Below are positions 24,951 to 33,453 of a stretch of DNA of 34,813 nucleotides, one piece after another. The translations under genes and the position numbers were made by a program. How positions within the stretch are numbered: the stretch's first letter is position 1; the number at the start of each line of letters is the position of its first letter. Source of the stretch: CAZVPF01 sp964628195 (GTDB lineage: Bacteria; Planctomycetota; Phycisphaerae; Sedimentisphaerales; Anaerohalosphaeraceae); assembly GCA_964628195.1 (NCBI GenBank), contig CAZVPF010000032.1, positions 1 through 34,813 of the forward strand, in the 5' to 3' direction. Under the pieces are notes generated by a model. That model saw only the letters and a program-made list of their open reading frames with translations. It was not told the origin of the DNA and did not search any database.

Positions 24951-26101
24951 AAACCGCGTCCCGACATTCACCCGACATCGAAAAATGGATCAGGCTCATC
25001 CGCTGCGAGGGCATGGGCCCGGTCACTTTTTTTCGACTGCTCAAAAAGTTCCGCAGCCTCGACCGCATCCTCACCGCCTCCGTCCACGAACTGTGCAAGG
25101 CTAAAAACGTCGGCCCGTCAACTGCCGAAAAAATAATCGCCTCAAAAGACAGCTTCAACGTCGACCGCGAGCTCGAACTCGCCCAAAAGCTCGGAATCTC
25201 GATTATCAACATCCTCGACAAACGCTACCCGCCGCCCCTGAAAAAAATCTACGACCCCCCGCCCCTGCTCTACGTAAAAGGCAGCCTCGACCCCGCCGAT
25301 TCACTCGCCCTCGCGATAGTCGGCTCCCGCCGCTGCACCACCTACGGCAGTGAACAGGCCTCGCGATTCGCGCACATGCTCGCCTCCTCCGGGTTCTGTA
25401 TCGTAAGCGGAATGGCAAGCGGAATCGACACTGCCGCCCACAGCGGCGCCCTGACAGCAGGCGGCAGAACAATCGCCGTACAGGGCTGCGGACTTGGCAG
25501 CATATTCCCGCCGGAAAACACAAAGCTCTTCCACACCATTGCCGAAAACGGGGCCTGCATAAGCGAGCTTCCCATCGGTTTCATACCACAGTCAAAAAAT
25601 TTCCCCTCCCGCAACCGCATCATATCCGGCCTGTCGATGGCCACACTCGTCGTCGAGGCCTCCAACAGAAGCGGCGCACTTATCACCGCAAAAGCCGCCC
25701 TTGACCAGGACCGCCAGGTAATGGCGATACCAAGCCCCATCGACTCACCTGCTGGAATCGGCTCCAACAGACTTATAAAACAGGGCGCCGCCCTCGTAGA
25801 CAGCGTCGAGGACATAATGGACGCCCTCGGCTACATCGGCCAGGACCTCAAACCCCACGCAACCGTCGAAAGCGCCGCCGCCGGCCGCCGGGCAGAAATG
25901 CCCCTCTTCGACACCTCCCAGATAAAGCTGACCGCCGACGAACGTATGCTCTTCGAGGCCCTCGACCACAACGCCCTCCACTGCGACGAGCTTATAGCAA
26001 AAACCAACCTTGCCCCGGGAAAAGCGAACTCCGCACTCGTCTCGCTGCAGCTAAAAGCGCTGATAAAACAACTGCCGGGAAACTACTACAAAAAAAGATA
26101 A
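24947..26101 (+). CDS. dprA: DNA-processing protein DprA
   Basis: Single-stranded-DNA-binding loader of RecA used in natural transformation. An N-terminal HhH/SAM-like region (about 1-75) is followed by the Rossmann DprA/Smf fold with GSRRCTTYG, SGMASGIDTAAHSGAL, the FPSRNRIISGLS motif and VVEASNRSGALITA. A C-terminal winged helix (about 320-384) is present. The ATG overlaps the hexosaminidase stop (ATGA). The pairing with a glycosidase is probably coincidental co-transcription. It converges on the symporter gene with a 19-base gap. Confidence 0.96.
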   Translation: MKTASRHSPDIEKWIRLIRCEGMGPVTFFRLLKKFRSLDRILTASVHELCKAKNVGPSTAEKIIASKDSFNVDRELELAQKLGISIINILDKRYPPPLKKIYDPPPLLYVKGSLDPADSLALAIVGSRRCTTYGSEQASRFAHMLASSGFCIVSGMASGIDTAAHSGALTAGGRTIAVQGCGLGSIFPPENTKLFHTIAENGACISELPIGFIPQSKNFPSRNRIISGLSMATLVVEASNRSGALITAKAALDQDRQVMAIPSPIDSPAGIGSNRLIKQGAALVDSVEDIMDALGYIGQDLKPHATVESAAAGRRAEMPLFDTSQIKLTADERMLFEALDHNALHCDELIAKTNLAPGKANSALVSLQLKALIKQLPGNYYKKR

Positions 26102-26120
26102 ACCAGCCCGACTATGAAAG

Positions 26121-28112
26121 TCAGGACAATGTCCCCTCTCCCGCCGGTTCATCCTCCGGCCAGTAGTTCTCCTTCGGCAAATGCCGGTACCAGAAAAAGT
26201 ACATCCCCGTTATGCAAACCGCGCTTATCGCAAGCGTCACCGCAAAAGATTTCCAGGCGTGCATAACCACCTGCATCGCCATCAAAAACATCGTCACCTG
26301 CCAGCCGAGCACAAAAGGCACCGCCAGTATGTCGTTCCTGTGCTCCTTGTTCATCCTCCGCAGGGTTTCCGGGTCCAGGCGTTTCTTCAAAGGCCCCCAA
26401 AAACCGAAAGGCTTTGTCCTGCGGTAAAACTTTTCAAGCACGTCATCCGGCGCAGGCCGGAAAATATACGAGGCGATTATCGTAACCAGAACCGTACCGC
26501 CCAAAAGCGTAACCATGCTCACCCGCTCGTCCATGTCGGGATAAAAATGCCATTGCAGTATCGACAACCCTATCCCGAAACCAGTCCCCACGGCAAAAGC
26601 CGCACCGCTGAACCGCCACCAGTAAAGACGCAAAAGTGCCGGAGCAACAAGCCCGGCGTTCAGGCTCATAACCATCCACCCCCATATCTGGTTAACGTTC
26701 TTGACAGAGTAGGCCATCGCGAAACCCCCCGCCACAAGCGCGAGGGTGAAAACATAACTTGCCGAAATAAGCTCCTTATTCTTCGCATTCCGCCTCAGGT
26801 AAGCCTGGTAAACGTCCTTGACGAAAAACCCCGCCGCTTTGTTTATCGTAATATCTATCGTCGACATCGCCGCCGCGATCAGGCATATCAAAATAATTCC
26901 GCTTATCCCCGTCGGTATGCGCGAGCCAAGCACAGTCGACATTATCATCTCCGGGTTAACCGTACCCTCGTAGCTGAGCATCTTGAGCTTTTGCGCCCAG
27001 TTATCCTCAAGCAGTCTCTCAAGCCCGGATATAAGCTCCGGCGCATAACTCTGCGGCGCGTTTGCTATACCCGAAAGCACGTTGTTCCACTGGCTCGGTT
27101 CAACCTCGGGCATGTGCTGCTTGATAAGCGCAGCCGACTGCGTCAGCACAGACTGGTCGGGGAAAAACTCCTTTATCATAAACACCCCGAACACCGCGAA
27201 AGCCATTATAAGTATCCACCTTGCCGTCATCGTAAAAACCCACAAAAACGAAAGCGTCCCGCATTCCCTGTCGTTCCTGGCCCCGAAGTATATCGGCTCT
27301 GCGCCGCTTATCCCCATCCCCAAAAGTATGTTCAAAAACAAATACGAAACCGCGAAAGACAGCAAATTGCTGTACTGGTCATAACCAGCCGGCAGGTTCA
27401 CATCCGTACCCGGCAGAGAAGACGTCCAGTTCAAGTTGCCCGTAACTTCCGCCGCCGCCTCAGCCAGCACGTTTACGTCAGGGTACTTGTTGAAAGCCAG
27501 AAATCCGCAGATAAAAGCCCCGGCAAGAACCATCACACCCTGAATTATATCCGTCACGACAACCCCGTAAAAACCCGACATGGTTGTATATACCGCCGCT
27601 ATCCCCACAAATATCAGCGAGCATAACCACGGGCTCAGCGGTACGAACGTCGCCAGAAATATCCCCAGAGCCTTGACCGTAAGCGCAAGCATCCCCACGC
27701 TGAGTGTAACCACCGCGAAAACCTGGAAAAGCCGAGAAAACTGCGCCCCCATCCCCGTCCCGAACCTGAATTTCATCCACTCAGCCAGCGTCATACAGCC
27801 GCTCCGCCGGTGCCACTTTCCGGTCCAAAGCAGCATAAAGACCATTACAAGGCACGCACCACCCCGAAACTCGATATACAAACCCCGCGGGCCGAGCATG
27901 TAAATAAAGGAAATGATCAAAAGCGTACCAGAGATATTCACATAGTAACCCATACCCGTAAAGCCCAGCGCCCACCAGGGCATCTTCCGACCCCCCAGGA
28001 AATAATCGTCAAGGCTCTCCGCCGCCTTGTTCTTCAGATACAAACCAACCATCAGAAGAAACAGGAAATATACCGCCACTATGATCCAGTCAATGGTCCC
28101 TATGTAATACAA
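26121..28112 (-). CDS. Sodium:solute symporter (SSS family)
   Basis: Integral membrane transporter of 663 residues with about 13-14 hydrophobic helices, using the Na+ gradient to import a solute, probably a sugar or sugar acid. The N-terminal helix and SLDDYFLGGRKMPWWALG motif, the GFYGVVVTDIIQG segment and the TM8-like AAMSTIDITINKAAGFFVKDVY are SSS/SGLT hallmarks. A large loop (about 325-395) and an extended C-terminus distinguish it. The TTG start at 28112 is supported by AAGGAG six bases upstream. It lies 101 bases after the dehydrogenase gene in the same direction, so the two may form an uptake-and-oxidation unit. The substrate is unknown. Confidence 0.93.
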   Translation of the reverse strand: MYYIGTIDWIIVAVYFLFLLMVGLYLKNKAAESLDDYFLGGRKMPWWALGFTGMGYYVNISGTLLIISFIYMLGPRGLYIEFRGGACLVMVFMLLWTGKWHRRSGCMTLAEWMKFRFGTGMGAQFSRLFQVFAVVTLSVGMLALTVKALGIFLATFVPLSPWLCSLIFVGIAAVYTTMSGFYGVVVTDIIQGVMVLAGAFICGFLAFNKYPDVNVLAEAAAEVTGNLNWTSSLPGTDVNLPAGYDQYSNLLSFAVSYLFLNILLGMGISGAEPIYFGARNDRECGTLSFLWVFTMTARWILIMAFAVFGVFMIKEFFPDQSVLTQSAALIKQHMPEVEPSQWNNVLSGIANAPQSYAPELISGLERLLEDNWAQKLKMLSYEGTVNPEMIMSTVLGSRIPTGISGIILICLIAAAMSTIDITINKAAGFFVKDVYQAYLRRNAKNKELISASYVFTLALVAGGFAMAYSVKNVNQIWGWMVMSLNAGLVAPALLRLYWWRFSGAAFAVGTGFGIGLSILQWHFYPDMDERVSMVTLLGGTVLVTIIASYIFRPAPDDVLEKFYRRTKPFGFWGPLKKRLDPETLRRMNKEHRNDILAVPFVLGWQVTMFLMAMQVVMHAWKSFAVTLAISAVCITGMYFFWYRHLPKENYWPEDEPAGEGTLS

Positions 28113-28213
28113 TACGCGCTCCTTATTTAATTGAAGTAAACTTCCTTAACGCTTTCGCCCAGCCGACTCGCCCAGCCGACCGGCCCCGAATCTATCGGCT
28201 CTGCTTATCAGTG

Positions 28214-28981
28214 TCAAGGCCTCATCAGCAGCCCGCCGTTTACCGCGATATACTCGCCCGTTATAAAACCCGACGCCTCATCCGAGCTCAAAAACAATAT
28301 CGCCTTCGCCACATCCTCAGCCGTGCCGTTCCGCTTCAGGGGTGTCTGCCCCGCAACCTTCTTCTTACGCTCCGGCGATGAAAACTGCTCATGAAAACGC
28401 GTCTCGATAAGCCCCGGCATAACCGAGTTAACCCGAACCCCCCACTCTGCGAACTCCTTTGCCATCGCCACCGTCATCGTCCCGACCGCCGCCTTTGCCG
28501 ATGCGTATATCCCCGACCCCCCGCCACCGCCGTTATGCCCTGCGATGGAACCGATATTGACGATACATCCGCCGGACCCTTTCAGCTCCGCCAGCGCCTC
28601 GCGGCTCGCGAGAAACGTGCTTAGCACATTCGTCGCGTAAATGTCGTTATGATACTCAACCGTCGCCTCGGCGAGCATCTGCCTTTCGATAAGCGTCCCC
28701 GCGTTGTTGACCAGTATGTCAAGCCCCCCTGCCTGCCCGACAAAATCGCTTATAAGTTTCCGCACCTGCCCCTCATCGCGCATATCCGCCCGAAGCAGGC
28801 AGCCCTCACTGTGCTGTTTGACCTTTTCAAGCGTCTCCCTGCCCCCCTTTTCCGTCCGAAAGTAATGCACACCGACAAACGCACCCTGCATCGCGAACAT
28901 CTCCGCCGTCGCCGCCCCGATCCCGCTCGATGAACCGGTAACCAGAACCCGCTTGCCTTTTATATCGGGATATATAACCAT
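28214..28981 (-). CDS. Short-chain dehydrogenase/reductase
   Basis: Classical SDR oxidoreductase of 255 residues using NAD(P)H. The cofactor motif is TGSSSGIG (about residues 16-23), followed by the NNAG motif, the catalytic Ser in NIGSIAG and YASAK (Tyr-x-x-x-Lys). The C-terminal SGFITGEYIAVNGG is typical. It is upstream of the symporter gene, suggesting the two share a sugar-acid or polyol catabolic role, for example KduD-like, but the substrate cannot be assigned. Confidence 0.94.
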   Translation of the reverse strand: MVIYPDIKGKRVLVTGSSSGIGAATAEMFAMQGAFVGVHYFRTEKGGRETLEKVKQHSEGCLLRADMRDEGQVRKLISDFVGQAGGLDILVNNAGTLIERQMLAEATVEYHNDIYATNVLSTFLASREALAELKGSGGCIVNIGSIAGHNGGGGGSGIYASAKAAVGTMTVAMAKEFAEWGVRVNSVMPGLIETRFHEQFSSPERKKKVAGQTPLKRNGTAEDVAKAILFLSSDEASGFITGEYIAVNGGLLMRP

Positions 28982-29138
28982 AACTAAGCTCTCATATTAA
29001 ATTCGTGTACAATGTGAGCTTATACGATTTAACTGAATTGGTCAAGCCTGGGCCCAATGAGATTTATATACAACAAGGCCGAATAATTCTTGAAAACCGG
29101 CAGAAATATGGTACCCTGATGTCATGAAAGGTGCGTTT

Positions 29139-29468
29139 ATGACTGAAACACAGATCAATCAGGCCCTGGATGAAATTGTAAAGCGAATATCGAGCAGGTT
29201 CAGCCCGGAAAAGATACTCCTGTTCGGCTCGCTTGTCAGGGGAACCGCAACCCGCGACAGTGATGCCGACCTGCTGATCGTGATGAAACCGTCAGGCTCA
29301 AGGCGAAAACAGGCTTTGGAGATAGACCTCGCCCTGCAGGGCATACCCATACCGACCGATATCATCGTCGTAACTCCGCAGGACTTTGACCAATGCAGAA
29401 ACATGCCAAATACGGTCATCTACGAAGCCGTACATCAGGGAAAGGTCCTTTATGACCACGCCGCCTGA
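29139..29468 (+). CDS. MntA-type nucleotidyltransferase antitoxin
   Basis: A 109-residue minimal nucleotidyltransferase. The motif GSLVRGTATRDSDADLLIV carries the GSx10DxD metal-binding signature, and a third acidic residue is in PTDIIVV. In MntA/HepT systems this enzyme modifies the HEPN toxin with AMP and neutralises it. The ATG at 29139 is preferred to an in-frame ATG at 29124 because AAAGGTG lies seven bases upstream. It overlaps the HEPN gene by 17 bases, which fits a toxin-antitoxin operon. Confidence 0.9.
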   Translation: MTETQINQALDEIVKRISSRFSPEKILLFGSLVRGTATRDSDADLLIVMKPSGSRRKQALEIDLALQGIPIPTDIIVVTPQDFDQCRNMPNTVIYEAVHQGKVLYDHAA

Positions 29469-29874
29469 GATAGTCGCACAGGTCCGAGGCTGGGTTCAAA
29501 AAGCAGAGCATGACTTTTTAGCCGCTAAAAACACTTTGCCTCTTACACAAAAAGGCTTGGCTGACATTGTTTGTTATCACAGCCAGCAATGCGTCGAGAA
29601 ATACATAAAAGCCCTGCTTATTGTTCAAGGAGTGGTTTTTCCAAAAACGCATGACTTAAGAATACTTCTTGAGTTGACACAAAAACACACACAGCTTTCC
29701 GCTGATATAAGGCAGGTTTTACTATTAAATCGTTATGTTATTGAAAGTCGTTATCCTGGTAACTGGGATGAAATAACGGAAAAAGAAGCCGCCGAAGCTT
29801 TGAATATAACCTCCCATTTCCGGGAGCAGGCAAGAGCTCTTTTGCCGCAGGAGACAATTAAAGAAAGCGGTTAA
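29452..29874 (+). CDS. HEPN-domain protein, toxin partner of MntA-like gene
   Basis: A 140-residue all-helical HEPN protein (PF05168 type). Hallmarks are the AEHDFLAAK helix, YHSQQCVEKYIKALL, THDL and SRYPG. The usual Rx4-6H ribonuclease motif is not visible, so RNase activity is uncertain. The ATG at 29452, inside the upstream gene, has AAAGG six bases upstream; a longer frame to 29386 would run further into the antitoxin gene. Together the two genes form a MNT/HEPN pair. They converge on rmuC with a 33-base gap. Confidence 0.88.
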   Translation: MTTPPEIVAQVRGWVQKAEHDFLAAKNTLPLTQKGLADIVCYHSQQCVEKYIKALLIVQGVVFPKTHDLRILLELTQKHTQLSADIRQVLLLNRYVIESRYPGNWDEITEKEAAEALNITSHFREQARALLPQETIKESG

Positions 29875-29907
29875 CCTTTAGTCTCTAACGCTGTTGTCTT
29901 CACATCT

Positions 29908-30942
29908 TCACTCAAAAAGCTCCGGCTCTTTCTCCGCCGTAAGCTGGTTTAGCGATATATCGAAACGGTCAACTTTTTTCTGCCCCTCGTCGTACTGGCT
30001 CGATGCGTTGCGAAGGTGCCTGCCCAGTATGTTCCACGTATCAACAAACCCCGCGAAGTCATTGCCGAGCCTGCCAAGCGTCCGCCGTATCTCCACCGCC
30101 TCTTTCTCGATCTGCAAACCCCGCAGCCCCATCACCACCGTCATCAAATAAGCGTAAAGCAGATTAGGCGACACCGGTATAACCCTCTTCTCAAGCGCAT
30201 AGTTAAGCAAATCCGTCTTGTCCCCCGCAAAGTTCACAACTGTCTCGTAATAAACATTTTCAGCGGGAATATACATAAACGCGAAATCAAGCGTCCCCTC
30301 GTCAGGCAGTATATAATTGGCCGCTATCTTGTCGATATGCGCCGCCACATCACGCTGAAACTGCCTGCGGTTTTTCTGCCTCTCTTCCTCGCTCTGCGAG
30401 TTTATAACCGCCTCGAAACTCGGCAGCGGAAACTTCGCGTCGATAGGCACTAAATGATCAGGCATCTGCACCACCGCATCGACAACCTTATTGCTCCGAA
30501 AACGATGCTGTATACTGTAAGCTCCCCCCGGCAGAACATCCTCAAGCAGCCGTTCCAGCGAAAGCTCACCAAGCTGCCCGCGGTGCTTGGGGTTCTTGAA
30601 GATATCGTGCAGCTTGCGAACCTCGTCACCGAGCTGAACCATCTGCCTCGACGAGCTCTGAAGCTGACCCAACTGGTTATTCAGCTTCCCCAGCAAATCC
30701 TGGCTTGACTGCAGATACTTGCTGATATGCTCCTGCCCTTGCCGCAGGTTGCTGTCCATACGCTCTGCCTGCTTGTCCTGCGATTCTTTAACCGACGCAA
30801 GCTGCTCTTCAACCACCCCCATGCGCACGGCACCTGCCCCAAGTTCCCGCCGCGTCGCCGAAACGGAATTGATCACAACCGCCAGCATCACAACAACTGC
30901 AATGACAAGCACAACCAGTACTGTAATTATAACTTCGACCAT
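29908..30942 (-). CDS. rmuC: DNA recombination protein RmuC
   Basis: A membrane-anchored protein that limits recombination at inverted repeats. An N-terminal TM helix (residues 2-25) is followed by a long coiled coil (about 35-110) and the RmuC nuclease-like fold with DAKFPLPSFEAV, FMYIPAENVYYE and NLLYAYLMTVVMGLRGLQIEK. The ATG at 30942 has AAGGG seven bases upstream; an ATG directly before it, or one eleven codons upstream, is possible. It is a single gene, with its 5' side against the RHS remnants. Confidence 0.93.
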   Translation of the reverse strand: MVEVIITVLVVLVIAVVVMLAVVINSVSATRRELGAGAVRMGVVEEQLASVKESQDKQAERMDSNLRQGQEHISKYLQSSQDLLGKLNNQLGQLQSSSRQMVQLGDEVRKLHDIFKNPKHRGQLGELSLERLLEDVLPGGAYSIQHRFRSNKVVDAVVQMPDHLVPIDAKFPLPSFEAVINSQSEEERQKNRRQFQRDVAAHIDKIAANYILPDEGTLDFAFMYIPAENVYYETVVNFAGDKTDLLNYALEKRVIPVSPNLLYAYLMTVVMGLRGLQIEKEAVEIRRTLGRLGNDFAGFVDTWNILGRHLRNASSQYDEGQKKVDRFDISLNQLTAEKEPELFE

Positions 30943-31070
30943 CATAAAACCCTTGAACAAGATAACTCTCACCATTATAGGGGCCCAGCCCTGTTATGAA
31001 AACCTCAAAATCCCAACCAGCCTGAACGATTTGCCTGGCAAAGCCATATAACACTACCACCACCACCCCC

Positions 31071-31279
31071 AAATATATCCTTGACCTAGCGGGCAAACTG
31101 CCTACAATAATACTCGAACTGGACCCGGCACCTGCTGATCCGAACCGCTCTTTGAAAAACAATATGTCTATACCCCCTCCGGGCAGATACTGCGGCAGTA
31201 AGACCTGACAATGAAGAGGTTTTTGACCAGAGACCCCGTGAGAGGAAAATATAAAGAGCCTATTACGTTTCATAGATAA
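31071..31279 (+). pseudogene. RHS core remnant 1 (frameshifted and internally deleted)
   Basis: Non-functional copy of an RHS core. It reads KYILDLAGKLPTIILELDP, then loses one base in the run that encodes SLKKQ (31157-31163 region), shifts frame, and joins the CGGCAG near 31197 directly to the end of the core (TMKRFLTRDPVRGKYKEP, ITFHR, stop at 31277). About 245 bases present in the second copy (31547 onward) are missing between these points, with a short shared CAG at the junction. It is followed immediately by a small membrane-protein gene, as an RHS core is followed by a toxin tip and immunity gene. Confidence 0.8.
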
Positions 31280-31290
31280 GGGGTCTTAAA

Positions 31291-31500
31291 ATGTTATTTG
31301 AATCTATATGTGCATATATAGCAGGGTTATTGCTGGTTGGATTAGGTATTGTTTTTTTTATTTATTTTAAGTCACAATCAATCTTTATTGCTTTAATAAT
31401 AGTAGCTGTGAATATAATGGCAATAAGTGTTCACTTAATTTGTTATAAACAATTACATAAAAAACTGGATGAACTTTTAAAATCAAAAAGAGATAAATAA
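31291..31500 (+). CDS. Small two-helix membrane protein (possible orphan RHS immunity gene)
   Basis: A 69-residue protein with two transmembrane helices (about 8-26 and 31-51) and a Lys-rich C-terminal tail. AAGGGG lies seven bases before the ATG. It is AT-rich, unlike its surroundings, and sits between two RHS core fragments. Immunity proteins against membrane-acting or periplasmic RHS tips are often small membrane proteins, so an orphan immunity role is plausible; no family was recognised. Confidence 0.6.
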   Translation: MLFESICAYIAGLLLVGLGIVFFIYFKSQSIFIALIIVAVNIMAISVHLICYKQLHKKLDELLKSKRDK

Positions 31501-31546
31501 ACTGGTTATTTGTGGAAAGTTTTATTTAAGGCTGTTCGAGTAACAG

Positions 31547-31775
31547 CAACCGCTCTTTGAAAAAGCAATATGTTTACACCCCCTCCGGGCAGATACTGCG
31601 GCAGGGAATCTACGACGACCAGGGCAGCGACCCGAACACGGCGGACGATTATTATTACTGCGTCCACGACCGGCTGGGCTCGGTGCGTTTGGTCCTCGAC
31701 AACGAAGGCATCGTCAAGAACAGCTATACCTATTCGCCTTTCGGCAGGACATAAACCGGCGAGTGCGAACAGATA
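31547..31775 (+). pseudogene. RHS core remnant 2, 5' part ending in a nonsense codon
   Basis: In frame from about 31557 it encodes KKQYVYTPSGQILRQG, then DRLGSVRLVLDNEG and TYSPFGR, all typical RHS core repeats. A TAA at 31752-31754 interrupts it. The frame continues unchanged as TGECEQIVENPFMFTGQWYDQQ, so this is a single point mutation in an otherwise intact core, not a frameshift. Confidence 0.85.
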
Positions 31776-32294
31776 GTGGAAAACCCCTTCATGTTCACCG
31801 GCCAGTGGTACGACCAGCAGATTAAGCAATACTACCTCCGTGCAAGACAGTACGACCCGACAATGATGCGGTTTTTGACAAGAGACCCGGTGAGGGGAAA
31901 ATATAAAGAGCCTATTACATTTCATAGGTATCTTTATTGCCTAAATGGTCCAATTAATGCTACTGACCCAAGCGGCGAGTTCCTTGATTTGTTAGCTAGT
32001 GTAAACTATATGTCCAGCATCCGTGCTGGTGAAGCTGCAAGAGCTAAGGAAGTCCTTGGTATTGCCACAGCAGTAGTTGCTGCCATGCAACTTAGAACTG
32101 TATTGTTGGACCTTAATATCAGCATGACATATCAGGCTTGGGGCGGTAAGGAGTTCCCAGTTGGAGATAAATTTAATATTGAAAATTTAAATACCGAGCT
32201 AGACAAGAGAATGTCAGGAGAAGAACCCCCCGAGGGTTGGTGGAAAAAGATTCTCTACTATACTGCTAAAATAATTCATAACTATAATGGATAA
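31776..32294 (+). CDS. RHS repeat-associated core end with C-terminal toxin tip
   Basis: A 172-residue open frame beginning at GTG, 21 bases after the premature stop of the RHS core, with only a weak ribosome site. Residues 1-67 are the end of the RHS shell: MFTGQWYDQQ, RARQYDPTMMRFLTRDPV, YLYCLNGPINATDPSGE. The DPxG boundary is the known point at which the C-terminal toxin is released. The remaining ~105 residues form an unrelated tip with TYQAWGGKEFPVGDKFN and a WWKKI motif; it matches no toxin family I recognise. It overlaps the next gene by 8 bases. It may be an orphan tip stored for recombination or be expressed by re-initiation. Confidence 0.75.
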   Translation: MENPFMFTGQWYDQQIKQYYLRARQYDPTMMRFLTRDPVRGKYKEPITFHRYLYCLNGPINATDPSGEFLDLLASVNYMSSIRAGEAARAKEVLGIATAVVAAMQLRTVLLDLNISMTYQAWGGKEFPVGDKFNIENLNTELDKRMSGEEPPEGWWKKILYYTAKIIHNYNG

Positions 32295-33099
32295 TACAAA
32301 AATGAACCAGCTAATTAAAATGCTTCCTGAAAAATTGAAAGAAGAGGATCTTTTGAAAATACCCGAAGATTGGTTTGGTATCGCCAAATCATCATACAGG
32401 CGATACGTCATAAAAGCCAAAAAAGAACAATTACCTTCTTATAATACTTTAATGGCCTGTGCTATATGGTCTTTAGTTATAAGAAATAGAGAGTTTTTGG
32501 ATAAATGTTACAATATGACTAAAATTAATATCCCGGAGGATATATCCTTTTCTATAAGTGGAATGGCACTTTCAGCGTTAGGTTATAAAGAAGAAGCCAT
32601 GAGTAGAATTTACAGAGCTATGCAGTTGAACCCTTGTGAAATTTACAATATGGCTTTATTGTCTGAAATAGAGAACTTAGACGAAAAAATTGAATTTGCA
32701 CAAAAAGTAATTGATGAAAACCCTCAAAATGAAGATGCTTATAGACATATGGCATATGCGTATTTAAAAAAAGGTAACTCTAATAAAGCTTTAGAACTAA
32801 TTAAACAGACATTAGAAATAAACAAAAACAATTGTTTTGCAAGAGAATTTTATGGTGACTTGTTTCTTAATAAAAAAGAATATAGAAAAGCCTTAAACCA
32901 ATATAGAAAAGCTTACAAGGGACACTTTATGAGTACTGCTTTGCAATTTAGGATTGCACAATGTTTATATGGATTAGGAAAAATACGACAGGCAAAGAAA
33001 CTTATCAATAAAATTAAGCCATATTTGAAATATAGCAAAGAGTTTCAAGGAAATACTGAATCAATAGAAAAATTAGCCCAAAAAATATTAGTATCTTAG
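32287..33099 (+). CDS. TPR-repeat protein, candidate immunity gene to the RHS tip
   Basis: A 270-residue helical-repeat protein with TPR-like units (DAYRHMAYAYLKKGNSNKAL, ALNQYRKAYKGHFMS). It is lysine- and asparagine-rich and strongly AT-rich compared with neighbouring genes. The ATG overlaps the toxin-tip stop (8 bases), as many toxin-immunity pairs do. No Shine-Dalgarno site is visible, so coupling to the tip is likely. A helical-repeat immunity protein is inferred from position; it might instead be an unrelated passenger. Confidence 0.75.
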   Translation: MDNTKMNQLIKMLPEKLKEEDLLKIPEDWFGIAKSSYRRYVIKAKKEQLPSYNTLMACAIWSLVIRNREFLDKCYNMTKINIPEDISFSISGMALSALGYKEEAMSRIYRAMQLNPCEIYNMALLSEIENLDEKIEFAQKVIDENPQNEDAYRHMAYAYLKKGNSNKALELIKQTLEINKNNCFAREFYGDLFLNKKEYRKALNQYRKAYKGHFMSTALQFRIAQCLYGLGKIRQAKKLINKIKPYLKYSKEFQGNTESIEKLAQKILVS

Positions 33100-33139
33100 T
33101 TTTCAAAAGGTATTTCCAAAGCCAACTTGATTAAAAAGA

Positions 33140-33277
33140 GTGAGAAATAAGCTGCGTTCGGCGGAGATGGGCAGCAATTCCATCGCCGTCAAGTACGACC
33201 CGATGGGCAATCGAGTCTGGACGCAGGTAAGCGACGGGCAAACGACCAGCGGGAGTTATGTTCGCGGCAGATTTTAA
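33140..33277 (+). pseudogene. RHS/YD-repeat fragment
   Basis: A 45-codon fragment reading NKLRSAEMGSNSIAVKYDPM, then GNRVWTQVSDG, a YD-repeat, then stopping at TAA. It lacks both ends of an RHS gene. In a complete RHS gene this segment would precede the IVDIAGKLP segment found at 33454, so the two pieces are in the correct order but have lost the sequence between them. Confidence 0.75.
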
Positions 33278-33336
33278 GATGAGACTGGATAAGCAATAAT
33301 CTATTTTTTCTGAGAGGAGACAGTAGAGAGCAGACC

Positions 33337-33410
33337 GCAGTAGAAAACGAGGATGCCCTGTTAATGAGATGACAGGCAGATTCTACTTTCTACTTACTGT
33401 TTTCTACTGC
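33337..33410. repeat. 12-base inverted repeat within a CT-rich tract
   Basis: GCAGTAGAAAAC (33337-33348) and GTTTTCTACTGC (33399-33410) are perfect inverted copies 50 bases apart. The second arm lies in heptad-like sequence (TTCTACTTTCTACTT). It separates the YD fragment from the last RHS fragment. Confidence 0.55.
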
Positions 33411-33453
33411 TCTGTGAACGATTTATTTGGTTCCACCAAATAAACTCGCTCAC

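Noticed and set aside
26181..27626. 481-codon open frame opposite the symporter gene
   Set aside because: It lies antisense to a clear SSS transporter, is Arg/His/Pro-rich and has no ribosome-binding site; it is a shadow of the codon bias.
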